Below, piece after piece: positions 35,988-44,477 of a stretch of 64,000 bases of DNA. The number at the start of each line of letters is the position of its first letter. The stretch's first letter is position 1. The notes beneath the pieces are model-generated. The model was not told the origin of the DNA. It saw only the letters and a program-made list of their open reading frames with translations, and did no database searches. The DNA comes from Alphaproteobacteria bacterium (lineage in GTDB: Bacteria > Pseudomonadota > Alphaproteobacteria > Rs-D84): NCBI GenBank assembly GCA_017629245.1, contig JAGBXO010000011.1, positions 1-64,000 on the forward strand. The letters run 5' to 3'. The translations under genes were made by a program, and so were the position numbers.

Positions 35988-36730
35988 ACACCCACTGCCA
36001 TTTAACCGATAAATACACCGGTGGCGCAGAAGGCATTATTGGGCGTGCAATGGATGCCGAGGTTAATGTAATGATTTGTCCAACCGCAGACCCGGCAGAT
36101 ATTCCAGGGGCATTAAAACTGAGCGAGGCCAACGATAACATATTCTGTACAATTGGGATTCATCCAGAATATGCACCGGTGGATGCATCGCAATATTTGA
36201 CAGATTCCGTTTTAAACCACCCACGCGTTGTTGGGGTTGGGGAAATCGGGTTGGACTATCACTATGCTGCTGACAGCAGACATCAACAAATCCAGTTATT
36301 TGAACAACAATTAGAAATCGCAAAAAAACACGCCCTGCCCGTGGCAATTCATACACGCGAAGCCGAAGAAGATACAGCAAATATTTTAAAAGGTGATGTG
36401 CGTGGTGTTATGCACTGCTTTACTAGTTCATGGGATTTGGCAAAAAAAATGCTGGACCGTGGGTTCTATTTTTCCGCCAGTGGAATTTTAACATTCAAAA
36501 ACGCGGCAGAAATTCGTGACACCTTTGCAAAAATTCCATTGGATAGAATAGTTATTGAGACAGATGCACCATATTGTGCGCCGGTACCATATCGAGGAAA
36601 GACATGTGAACCTGCGATGGTAATTGAAACCGCGCGTGTTTTAGCCCAGATAAAAAATACTGATATGGACACATTGCAGACGACACTGATGAAAAATGTC
36701 CAGGAACTGTATCCGCGAATAAAATTATAA
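35978..36730 (+). CDS. tatD: TatD-family metal-dependent deoxyribonuclease
   Basis: 250 aa TIM-barrel hydrolase. Metal ligands are visible in order: DTHCHL (residues 4-9), GEIGLDYHYA, AIHTREAEED, VMHCFTSSWD and ETDAPYCAP. The family has 3'-5' exonuclease/DNA-repair activity. Start overlap with holB shows translational coupling; metG, which often lies between them, is missing here. Confidence 0.93.
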   Translation: MFIDTHCHLTDKYTGGAEGIIGRAMDAEVNVMICPTADPADIPGALKLSEANDNIFCTIGIHPEYAPVDASQYLTDSVLNHPRVVGVGEIGLDYHYAADSRHQQIQLFEQQLEIAKKHALPVAIHTREAEEDTANILKGDVRGVMHCFTSSWDLAKKMLDRGFYFSASGILTFKNAAEIRDTFAKIPLDRIVIETDAPYCAPVPYRGKTCEPAMVIETARVLAQIKNTDMDTLQTTLMKNVQELYPRIKL

Positions 36731-36964
36731 ATTTGTTTTATTCACTTGATTTTAGGGACAAATGCACTATTATATAATTACGCGAGAGAATGCCGGGCGA
36801 GGTTTATCGTTCGGGTGGAATTTATCCCTGTATCTTTATTAACGATAATAAAATACCCTGGGGAATGGCGCATGGCCACAGATTCACTGTGTATAAAGAC
36901 ATGTTCTTTATTGATAATGAATTTGGTGGCCGTGCAAATGTAAACAAAACAAAAAGGATTATAA
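36731..36964 (+). other. Leader region of rnj with a possible small ORF
   Basis: 234 bases between tatD and rnj. A promoter-like TTGATT...TATTAT lies near 36750-36775. An ORF begins at 36790 (MPGEVYRSGGIYPCIFINDN..., GAGAGA just upstream) and runs 93 codons, the last third overlapping rnj in another frame. Its first 55 codons look plausible, but no family is recognised. It may be a small gene, a regulatory upstream ORF or chance. Confidence 0.3.
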
Positions 36965-38785
36965 ATGGTAAAAGTACGAGAAAAAAAACAGGCAACACAA
37001 ACACCACACGCGCCATCAAAGAAAAAAGGTGCAATAGCAAAAGCCCCAAAGGCAATCAAGGGCACAAATAAACATGAAACAGATACCAATGACGACAAAG
37101 TCTATTTTATGGCGTTGGGCGGTCTGGAACACATTGGCCAGAATATGTATGTCTATAAATATCGTGGCAAATACCTGGTGGTGGATTGCGGTATGGGATT
37201 CTTGGACGAAGAAATTGGCGCAGGCGATGTTCAATATTGTGATACAACATGGTTGGAAAAGCGCAAGAAGGACGTTGTCGGATTTGTTATCACACACGGA
37301 CACGAAGACCATATTGGGGCGCTGAAATATATTTGGCCAAAATTCAGAAAGCCAATATACTGCACCCGCTTTCCGGCGGAAATTTTGCGTCGCACATTTA
37401 CAGGAATAGAATTGGATTTTGATTCAAAGAAAGATATTGTGGAATTTGACCACAATGGCGCAACATTAGATATCGCACCATTTGAAGTTGAAACATTCCA
37501 TGTCACGCACAGCGTACCAGAAGCACAAATGTTAATCATTAAAACTGGCGCTGGCAAGATTTTACATACAGGTGACTGGACATTCAATGACGATAACCCG
37601 GTTGAGGCAACGACAGATTTTGCCCGTCTGAGCGAAATTGGTTCTGATCCAAAATTGCTGGCATGTATGTGTGATTCTACAAATTCTTCACGCCAGACAA
37701 AACAGGTAACAGAAACCCAGGTTCGTGATGCATTAACAGAAATTATGAAGAATGCCCCAGGCCGCGTATTGGTGACCGGATATTCACGCAGTCTGGCGCG
37801 TATCAAAATGTTTTCCCAGGCAGCACGCGCAGCAGGACGTGTTGCAGCGATAAAAGAACGCAGTAATCCAAATCCTGTGCCATATGTGGGATTGCCAGAA
37901 TTTCGTGAAATGGGGATTAAATTCGGATATCTGGATAAAGATGATGTGTATCTACACAGCGAAATCAAAGATTTGCCAGCAGAAAAACAGGCAATATTCT
38001 TGACTGGTTCACAAGGTGAAAAGTTTGCAATGCTGACCCGCCTGTGCCATGGCCAGGTAAAAGAATTGAAATTACAACCAACAGATACTGTTGTGTTCAG
38101 CGCAATTATTATTCCAGGTCGTGAACAGGATGTATCATATCTGTATAACAAATTGGCGCGTATGGGTGTAAAAACACATACAATATTTGATACCGATAAC
38201 CTGCACGCCAGTGGTCATGCCGGCCGTCCAGAATTAGAAAGATTCTATGACATGGTGCATCCACAGATTTCTGTGCCAATGCATGGCGACTATATAAACG
38301 AAATGCTGAACGGAAAAATGGCGATGGAACGTGGTGGCGCAAAACATATGATGGTTGTGCATAATGGCGAAATGATTGCACTGCGCGATGGCGATGCGCC
38401 GTATGTTTCAGAAACAATTGAAACCAGTTATGTTGTTATGGAAGGCGAAACAGAACGCAGCGCCAATGATCAGGTTTATAAAAACCGTAAGAAAATCGCA
38501 TCAAACGGCGCTGTATTTGTGACACTGCCGGTTGACAAGCGTGGATTCTTGAAAGGCGTACCTGAAGTTTCCAGCGCCGGTATATTTGAAACGGACGACA
38601 CAGGTTTTATGAAACGTCAAATTCAAATTGAAATCACCAAGGCAATCGAAGGCCTGACCAAGGCGGAACGCAAAGACCGTAACAATCTGATCCGCGCCGT
38701 ACAGGTTGCGTCAAACAAGGTTGTGCGCGCATCACTGGGGGCGGATAAGAAACCACAGTACAGCGTTCACTTTATACAAAAATAA
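36965..38785 (+). CDS. rnj: Ribonuclease J
   Basis: Metallo-beta-lactamase-fold 5'-3' exo/endoribonuclease, 606 aa. The metal motif THGHEDHIGALKYIW is at about residues 112-126. Later beta-CASP motifs: CDSTNSSR, VTGYSRSLARIKMFSQAARA and HASGHAGR. A Lys-rich N-terminal extension of about 45 residues precedes the domain. RNase J is a central RNA-decay and rRNA-maturation enzyme in many alphaproteobacteria. The ribosome site AAAAGGAT lies 7 bases before the ATG. Confidence 0.95.
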   Translation: MVKVREKKQATQTPHAPSKKKGAIAKAPKAIKGTNKHETDTNDDKVYFMALGGLEHIGQNMYVYKYRGKYLVVDCGMGFLDEEIGAGDVQYCDTTWLEKRKKDVVGFVITHGHEDHIGALKYIWPKFRKPIYCTRFPAEILRRTFTGIELDFDSKKDIVEFDHNGATLDIAPFEVETFHVTHSVPEAQMLIIKTGAGKILHTGDWTFNDDNPVEATTDFARLSEIGSDPKLLACMCDSTNSSRQTKQVTETQVRDALTEIMKNAPGRVLVTGYSRSLARIKMFSQAARAAGRVAAIKERSNPNPVPYVGLPEFREMGIKFGYLDKDDVYLHSEIKDLPAEKQAIFLTGSQGEKFAMLTRLCHGQVKELKLQPTDTVVFSAIIIPGREQDVSYLYNKLARMGVKTHTIFDTDNLHASGHAGRPELERFYDMVHPQISVPMHGDYINEMLNGKMAMERGGAKHMMVVHNGEMIALRDGDAPYVSETIETSYVVMEGETERSANDQVYKNRKKIASNGAVFVTLPVDKRGFLKGVPEVSSAGIFETDDTGFMKRQIQIEITKAIEGLTKAERKDRNNLIRAVQVASNKVVRASLGADKKPQYSVHFIQK

Positions 38786-38811
38786 TAAATCCCCCGTTTG
38801 GGGGATTTTTT
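38786..38811. terminator. Bidirectional terminator between rnj and the amidase gene
   Basis: AATCCCCC / GGGGGATT with loop GTTT, then TTTTTA; A-rich on the other side. Confidence 0.9.
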
Positions 38812-38821
38812 ATAGCTATAT

Positions 38822-39988
38822 CTAAACTTCAAAATTGTAGTTTTTGATTGATTTCACAATAGCGTTGACTAATTTATCCTGATGCGCACCAGATTTTAAC
38901 AATTTTTCTTCACCTGGGTTTGATAAGTGCCCCAATTCCAGCAACGCCCCTGGCACTGTTGAACGCAACACTGCAAATGGCGCATGACGAACATCAGGCC
39001 CAGGCTGCTGCTCAATAGATGCGCGCTTGAACGATTTGGCGCAGCCGTTGGCGTATTCCTCGCTCATTTCTGCAACAGCATGCTGTTGCAAGGACGATAA
39101 TGCAATGCGAATATTTTCTTCAAATTCAGTAAACCCTTCTACCCCGATTTTGTCAGCGGCATTTTCAGCCTCGGCCAGTTTTTTCGCTTCTTCGTCAGAT
39201 GCCTTTTCAGATAGAGTATAGATTGAAAAGCCCTTCATCTTGCGCGATGGGTTTGCATTTGCATGCAATGATATAAACAAATCCGCATGGCGCGATTCTG
39301 CAATTTCTGCGCGTTGCCCCAGTTTCAAATAACGGTCATCACTGCGTGTTAAATACGTTTTGAATCCATTTGAATCCAGTTTGTTTTTTAATTTTTTAGC
39401 AACGGATAATACAATATCTTTTTCGCGGGTTCCACCCTTGCCTATGCAACCGGGGTCTTTGCCCCCGTGACCAGCATCGATAACAATTATATATTTACGC
39501 GATGCGGTAATCGCAGTTGTCGCCGTGGCGGACGACGTTGTGTACGATTCATTTGCCGCTGCAGGTGCGCCGGCCTTAAAATCCAGAACCAAACGATAAT
39601 CATTGTCCCCATTCGGCGACAAGACCATGATGCCAGATTTTGGAATTTGGGATATCGGTTTCTTTAATGTAGCAATAATCTGAAGCGCATCACCATTTTG
39701 AACCTGAGTCACAGATTTTACCAATCCACCAGATGCCAGCGATGCAGTCACCCCAGTATTTGCAGATGTATTTGATAAATTCACAACCAGTTGCCCCGTC
39801 GGATATGACAAAGAATACGATGGACGGTTGGCGGTTTCAATTACCAGGCGTGTTTTATCCCCAGGCTGAACACCAGTGCGCATTGAGCGCAATGTATTGC
39901 GTGCAGCAAACGCCATACGCGGTAAAACAAACAGGCCCATCAATCCAAAACCGGTAATTTTTAAAACATTTCGTCTGCTGAATTTCAT
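38822..39988 (-). CDS. N-acetylmuramoyl-L-alanine amidase, Tat-exported (AmiC-like)
   Basis: 388 aa. The start at 39988 gives a twin-arginine signal (MKFSRRNVLKITGFGLMGLF, cleavage near AFAA). An AMIN domain covers about residues 35-130 and an Amidase_3 zinc hydrolase domain about 170-385, with ligand motifs VIDAGHGGKDPG, GTREKD and SLHANAN, and the C-terminal catalytic Glu in PGALLELGHLSN. It cleaves the glycan-peptide bond in the periplasm, probably during cell separation. The longer upstream frame to 40030 would place sequence before the Tat motif. Confidence 0.92.
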   Translation of the reverse strand: MKFSRRNVLKITGFGLMGLFVLPRMAFAARNTLRSMRTGVQPGDKTRLVIETANRPSYSLSYPTGQLVVNLSNTSANTGVTASLASGGLVKSVTQVQNGDALQIIATLKKPISQIPKSGIMVLSPNGDNDYRLVLDFKAGAPAAANESYTTSSATATTAITASRKYIIVIDAGHGGKDPGCIGKGGTREKDIVLSVAKKLKNKLDSNGFKTYLTRSDDRYLKLGQRAEIAESRHADLFISLHANANPSRKMKGFSIYTLSEKASDEEAKKLAEAENAADKIGVEGFTEFEENIRIALSSLQQHAVAEMSEEYANGCAKSFKRASIEQQPGPDVRHAPFAVLRSTVPGALLELGHLSNPGEEKLLKSGAHQDKLVNAIVKSIKNYNFEV

Positions 39989-40108
39989 AATACTGATTAT
40001 ATCAAAAATCACGTTTCCATTCAAGACCATTTCAGGAATATCTGATTGCGTTTAGGAATTTATTCGGCTATGGTACAGGTATACTTAAAGCATAAAGGGA
40101 GTTTATTT

Positions 40109-40999
40109 ATGACCACAACAAATGCAACACCATTAGTATCCGTCATTATACCTATGTATAATGCAGAAAAATTTATTGATAAATGCATAACACACCTGGT
40201 ACATCAGACATACAAAAATCTGGAGATTATTATTGTTGATGACGGCAGCACCGATGGCTGTGTTAATGTTTGCAAACAGTGGGCAAAACAGGACAATCGC
40301 ATAAAAATAATATCACAAGAAAACGCAGGACCTGCCACAGCTTCAAACACAGGATTGGACGCGGCAAAAGGTGAATGGATTCACTTTCACGACCATGACG
40401 ACTTTGTCAATCTGGACTATTTTGAAAAAATGGTAAATGCAGCAATACTGACCGATGCAGATATATTGTGTGGAGAAGTTAACCAGCCTGATTATAACTT
40501 TCCTGTGTTTGATAAAATTGAAATATGCACACATATCGCTGATAAAATATTAACAACACGCGCAAATAAATTTAAACCTGCCTGGAGATATGTATACAAA
40601 AAGGAATTCTTGGACCGGACAGGTTTGCGTTTTGAACCGGCAATATTTGGGGCACAAGACCTGGTATTTACCAGGCCGGCAATTGTGTTGGCAAACAGTA
40701 TAGCAACCGTACCAGGCGCACGATACAATGTCGTAAATACTATTACCGCATTGGGAAAACAACGTAAAAAGCTAAAAAAAGAGGCAACAAAGCCAGAAAC
40801 CGAAGCAGCATGGCGTAGATATTGGCAATTCTTGGTCGATCACGATGTGGTTGATTTGTTGTCCGCACCAGAAGAGCCGTATAAAACAGAAACTTTCAAG
40901 ATGTTTAACAGACCTATATTTAGAAAAGAAATCCTGACAAAAAGGATTCGTTATTATCTGTTCGGAATTAACATCGGCACAAAACACATTAATCCATAA
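40109..40999 (+). CDS. Family 2 glycosyltransferase
   Basis: 296 aa. GT-A start PLVSVIIPMYNAEKFIDKCI, VDDGSTDGC (about 40-48), GPATASNTGLDAAKGEWIHF, and the DxD-like HDHDDFV. The C-terminal part differs among GT2 enzymes and gives no acceptor. GGGAG lies 8 bases before ATG 40109, so the upstream in-frame extension is excluded. Likely adds a sugar to an envelope polysaccharide or lipid. Confidence 0.9.
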   Translation: MTTTNATPLVSVIIPMYNAEKFIDKCITHLVHQTYKNLEIIIVDDGSTDGCVNVCKQWAKQDNRIKIISQENAGPATASNTGLDAAKGEWIHFHDHDDFVNLDYFEKMVNAAILTDADILCGEVNQPDYNFPVFDKIEICTHIADKILTTRANKFKPAWRYVYKKEFLDRTGLRFEPAIFGAQDLVFTRPAIVLANSIATVPGARYNVVNTITALGKQRKKLKKEATKPETEAAWRRYWQFLVDHDVVDLLSAPEEPYKTETFKMFNRPIFRKEILTKRIRYYLFGINIGTKHINP

Positions 41000-41002
41000 A
41001 AA

Positions 41003-41030
41003 AACGCCCGTTTGGGCGTTATTTTTATTT
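41003..41030. terminator. Bidirectional terminator
   Basis: AACGCCC / GGGCGTT with loop GTTT, followed by ATTTTTATTT; A-rich on the other side. Confidence 0.85.
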
Positions 41031-42278
41031 ACTGATACAATTCGCAAACGATTGTGCCAACAATGACTGTTCCATTTGGGTCATTTCAACAACAGGTATA
41101 ACATAACAGCGTGCACTGTCACGAATAATAAACGCCTTGGTTCCGCGGGTATAAGCGCGCTGCATATCGTCCATTTGGGCACTGGTTAAATACGCATTAT
41201 CAACGAATGTATTTGCAGGATTTAAACCAGCATTTATAACCTGATATGCTGTCTGATAATCAAACACTTCATGACGGGATACAAGCTCCATCCAAATAGA
41301 TTGATTTGCGTATGGATTTTCAGTTGGCATCGCAGGCGCCGCAGGAAATGCAGCCCCAACCGCAATCGCCGCCATTGTCTGCAGATTTGTCGGTTGGTTA
41401 GAACCTGTTGGGTGTGATACAGTATTTAACTGCATATTGTCACCACATGCCAGATTCATACGGTTTGTATAGCCCGCCAGAACAGCATCAACCGCGGCCT
41501 GCCAATCAGCCCCCTTGGCGTTCATTTCCAGGGACACAATTTTTTCAGCCCAACCAAAGATATCTGCACCAACATTGCCAGCATTGGCAAAACGCGTGAC
41601 CATTTCTGCACTGCCCCCGGGGACACCTGCCCCACAATAATCAGTCAGCGCATTGTTCAATTTGCTGCTGGTTTCATTACCGTACGCAAGTGCAACAGAA
41701 TGGCATGCCATGGCCGCTTCTAATTCCTGGCGACGTTTTAGACACAGGTCAGAATTTGATTTTGACAACTGGTTTGCCATGTTGGACATAGACAGATATG
41801 ACATAACCTCTTGCTGAACATATGAAGGACAAAGATGTGCCGCAGTATTGGAACCATTTTTCCCATTAACCGTATTCACGCCATATTGTGGCAATAAAAT
41901 TTCTGTATCTTTCTGCAAGCACAGCAAAGCATAGTTATACAATTCATTTTCTGATGCATATTGACACTTTGACTGACGCTGTCCTGGGACAATTGTTACA
42001 TCCCCACAGTAATCAGACAAACACGCATAAATCTTTTGACGACAGGCCGTGTCAACATCAGGCTGAGTCACCATAAAATATGTATTTCGTTGATTGGTCT
42101 TGTACGCCTGGGCAATGCCGGCGTTGCCACGCAGATTTGTTCCACCCGTCGATGGGGCACCCGCAATCAGACCACGCCCCTGACCTGGGTTATTCGCAGT
42201 ACCCGCAGACACAGCAAACGCGCCACCTGACAATAAACACGCACCAATAAAACCAAATAAACCAAAGAAACGCTTCAT
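41025..42278 (-). CDS. Secreted Cys-containing protein, 417 aa
   Basis: Not recognised. Signal peptide MKRFFGLFGFIGACLLSGGA, cleavage near AFAVSA. A Gly/Asn-rich linker (residues 25-55) precedes a helical body with about 11 cysteines (ACRQKIYACLSDYCGDV, SKCQYA, ALLCLQ, CLKRRQELEAAMAC, ALTDYCGAG), some spaced like disulfide-bonded helical pairs. An Ala/Pro-rich hydrophobic stretch lies at about residue 300 (AAIAVGAAFPAAPAMP). Probably periplasmic or surface. GAGGG precedes the ATG. Confidence 0.75.
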   Translation of the reverse strand: MKRFFGLFGFIGACLLSGGAFAVSAGTANNPGQGRGLIAGAPSTGGTNLRGNAGIAQAYKTNQRNTYFMVTQPDVDTACRQKIYACLSDYCGDVTIVPGQRQSKCQYASENELYNYALLCLQKDTEILLPQYGVNTVNGKNGSNTAAHLCPSYVQQEVMSYLSMSNMANQLSKSNSDLCLKRRQELEAAMACHSVALAYGNETSSKLNNALTDYCGAGVPGGSAEMVTRFANAGNVGADIFGWAEKIVSLEMNAKGADWQAAVDAVLAGYTNRMNLACGDNMQLNTVSHPTGSNQPTNLQTMAAIAVGAAFPAAPAMPTENPYANQSIWMELVSRHEVFDYQTAYQVINAGLNPANTFVDNAYLTSAQMDDMQRAYTRGTKAFIIRDSARCYVIPVVEMTQMEQSLLAQSFANCISK

Positions 42279-42338
42279 GATATTATCCCTCTCGTTATGC
42301 AGATTCTATCACAACCGCAAAAAAAAGTAAACAATCAT

Positions 42339-42366
42339 TTGCATTGAAAAAATATATTGTTAAGAT
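42339..42366 (+). promoter_or_regulatory. prfB promoter (probably leaderless transcript)
   Basis: TTGCAT (42339-42344), 16 bases, TAAGAT (42361-42366). The ATG is at 42374 with no ribosome site. Confidence 0.5.
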
Positions 42367-42373
42367 ATGTTTT

Positions 42374-43445
42374 ATGATTATCGCAACAGACATCTTATCA
42401 CAAATCGCGGACGACATTTCTGCCGTCAGGGGGTTTCTTTGACCCAGAAAAATTACAATCACAAATCAATGAATTAGAAATTCAGGTTAATGCACCAGAT
42501 CTGTGGGACAATCCAGATAACGCCCGTGTTGTACTGCAAAAAAAGGCAGGACTGGAAAAGACACTGAAAGATTTGCAGAATTTGGAATCGGAATATCAAA
42601 ACCTGGCGGAATTGTACGAAATTGCACCAGATGATGCAGATGTTCTGGGCGCAATTGAAAATTTATCAATCGCGGCGCACCAGGCAAAATTTATCACACT
42701 GTTTCGTGAACCAGCGGACAATAATGGCGCATTCTTGTTCATTCAGGCTGGCGCAGGTGGAACCGAGGCACAAGACTGGGCACAAATGCTGTCACGAATG
42801 TATGCCAGATGGGCAGAAAGGCATGGATTTGTAACCGAGATTATCGAAGAGCACGAAGGTGATACAGCCGGCATAAAAAATATCACATATCGTATTTCGG
42901 GCGATCGAGCATATGGATGGCTAAAAAATGAAATCGGAGTACACAGACTGGTTAGAATTTCGCCATTTAATGCAAATGGCAAACGCCAGACCAGCTTCGC
43001 ATCGGTTGATGTATGGCCAGACATAGACGATGCAATTGAAATTGAAATTAATGAAAAAGACCTGCGGATTGATACATATCGCGCATCAGGCGCCGGCGGT
43101 CAGCATGTTAACAAAACAGACAGCGCAGTTCGCATTACGCATATTCCAACCAACACGGTTGTCACATGCCAAAACGAACGCAGCCAGATTCAAAACCGGG
43201 AAATGGCAATGAAAATGTTGCGCAGTAAATTGTATGAATTGGAAATGCAAAAGCGCGCCGAGGCCGAAGATGCCGCCAAGGCTGCACAAAAGAAAATTGA
43301 GTGGGGCAGCCAAATCAGAAACTATGTTTTGTATCCATACCAATTGGTTAAGGATGTCCGTACAAATGTTGAAAAAACAGATTCCGGATCAGTTTTAGAT
43401 GGCGAATTGGATGATTTTATGCTGGCGTCGTTGCAACAATCATAA
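42374..43445 (+). CDS. prfB: Peptide chain release factor 2, with programmed +1 frameshift
   Basis: The zero frame starts at ATG 42374 (MIIATDILSQIADDISAVRGFL) and meets TGA at 42440-42442. The site is AGGGGGTTTCTTTGAC: an internal Shine-Dalgarno-like AGGGGG, then CTT-TGA-C, the classical autoregulatory RF2 frameshift. After +1 slippage at CTT the frame continues LDPEKLQSQINELE to 43445, giving 356 aa. The RF2 codon-recognition motif SPF (RISPFNANGKRQTS) and the catalytic GGQ (SGAGGQHVNKTDSA) are present. RF2 recognises UGA, so low RF2 favours frameshifting. Confidence 0.95.
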
Positions 43446-43491
43446 TACACAACTTAACAAAGCAACCGGTCGGCAACATAATAAATCTGTT

Positions 43492-44298
43492 ATGAAAAAC
43501 ATACCTAATCTTTATCGCGATGCAGTTATTGGCCGGTATCCAAATGCACAAAACCTGCGTATGCCAGTGGTAGCAGGCTCGCAGAACAATGTGATTTATG
43601 CAGAAATCGCTGGGGAAACCCGTGTTTTTAAGTTCGGCTCGGCAGATTCTGTTAAAAAGAATGCCCAGATAAGCAAACTGTATAAAATGCATAAAATACC
43701 CTGCCCCCAAATAAACATTGGCGAATATAACAGCCTGTTTTTTGAAGAATACGAATTGTTGCCGGGTACAACATTGTTTGAAGCCATACAAAATGGCATG
43801 GACGCAAACAAAATTAAGCAAATATATCGTGAGATTATAGAATGCTTTTCCAAAATGGACAGAATCCCAGGATACATAATATCAGACATTCCAAATAAAC
43901 ATGCACATGAATTCGCAAAACAACACATAACAAACACAAACGGTGCAATACTGGGACAAATATGCATGGCACTGGTTTATATGCTAAATATCGGAAACAA
44001 CAAGAACGACGCGGTTTATCATTCTGACATTACGCCCAAGAATACAATTGTGTCTGCAGACGGGCACCTGGTTGGGTTTATTGACATGGACTCGGTTGTG
44101 GTATGTAATATAAACTATGCGTTTGGCATGTTGGCGGCAAAATACATCCAAATGGGATTTGATATTAATGAATTAATTAATATCTACAATAAATTTGGCA
44201 CAAAAAAACTGAGCCCGAAACGCATCGCGTTTTTAGCCGACGGAATGAATTTTGTAAAAAAACAATTATGGGAATATAGCAACAACAAACAAAAATAA
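43492..44298 (+). CDS. Phosphotransferase of the APH/choline-kinase-like fold
   Basis: 268 aa. The protein-kinase-like catalytic loop is YHSDITPKNTIV (H-x-D-x4-N) at about residues 181-192, and the metal-binding GFIDMDS at about 199-205. The N-terminal lobe has RVFKFGSADSVKK where an ATP-contacting Lys is expected. The substrate cannot be predicted; lipopolysaccharide-type or small-molecule kinases share this fold. It follows prfB by 46 bases on the same strand. No strong ribosome site. Confidence 0.7.
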   Translation: MKNIPNLYRDAVIGRYPNAQNLRMPVVAGSQNNVIYAEIAGETRVFKFGSADSVKKNAQISKLYKMHKIPCPQINIGEYNSLFFEEYELLPGTTLFEAIQNGMDANKIKQIYREIIECFSKMDRIPGYIISDIPNKHAHEFAKQHITNTNGAILGQICMALVYMLNIGNNKNDAVYHSDITPKNTIVSADGHLVGFIDMDSVVVCNINYAFGMLAAKYIQMGFDINELINIYNKFGTKKLSPKRIAFLADGMNFVKKQLWEYSNNKQK

Positions 44299-44314
44299 AC
44301 CCAACAGTAACGAC

Positions 44315-44342
44315 TTGCATTTTATACACAAATAATTATAAT
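44315..44342 (+). promoter_or_regulatory. Promoter of tRNA-Arg(CCG)
   Basis: TTGCAT (44315-44320), 16 bases, TATAAT (44337-44342). Confidence 0.7.
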
Positions 44343-44352
44343 TATGGCGTTT

Positions 44353-44429
44353 GCACCCGTGGCTTAACTGGATAGAGCATCGCCCTCCGAAGGCGGGGAT
44401 TGCGCGTTCGAATCGCGCCGGGTGCGCCA
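44353..44429 (+). tRNA. tRNA-Arg(CCG)
   Basis: 77 bases with CCA. Acceptor GCACCCG / CGGGTGC, anticodon CCG in GCCCTCCGAAGGC, T-loop CGTTCGAATCG. Confidence 0.95.
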
Positions 44430-44435
44430 GAAATT

Positions 44436-44463
44436 AAACCGACCCAAAAGGTCGGTTTTTTTG
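44436..44463. terminator. Terminator of tRNA-Arg
   Basis: AACCGACC / GGTCGGTT with a 5-base loop, then T6. Confidence 0.88.
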
Positions 44464-44477
44464 TTGTGTATAAACGA

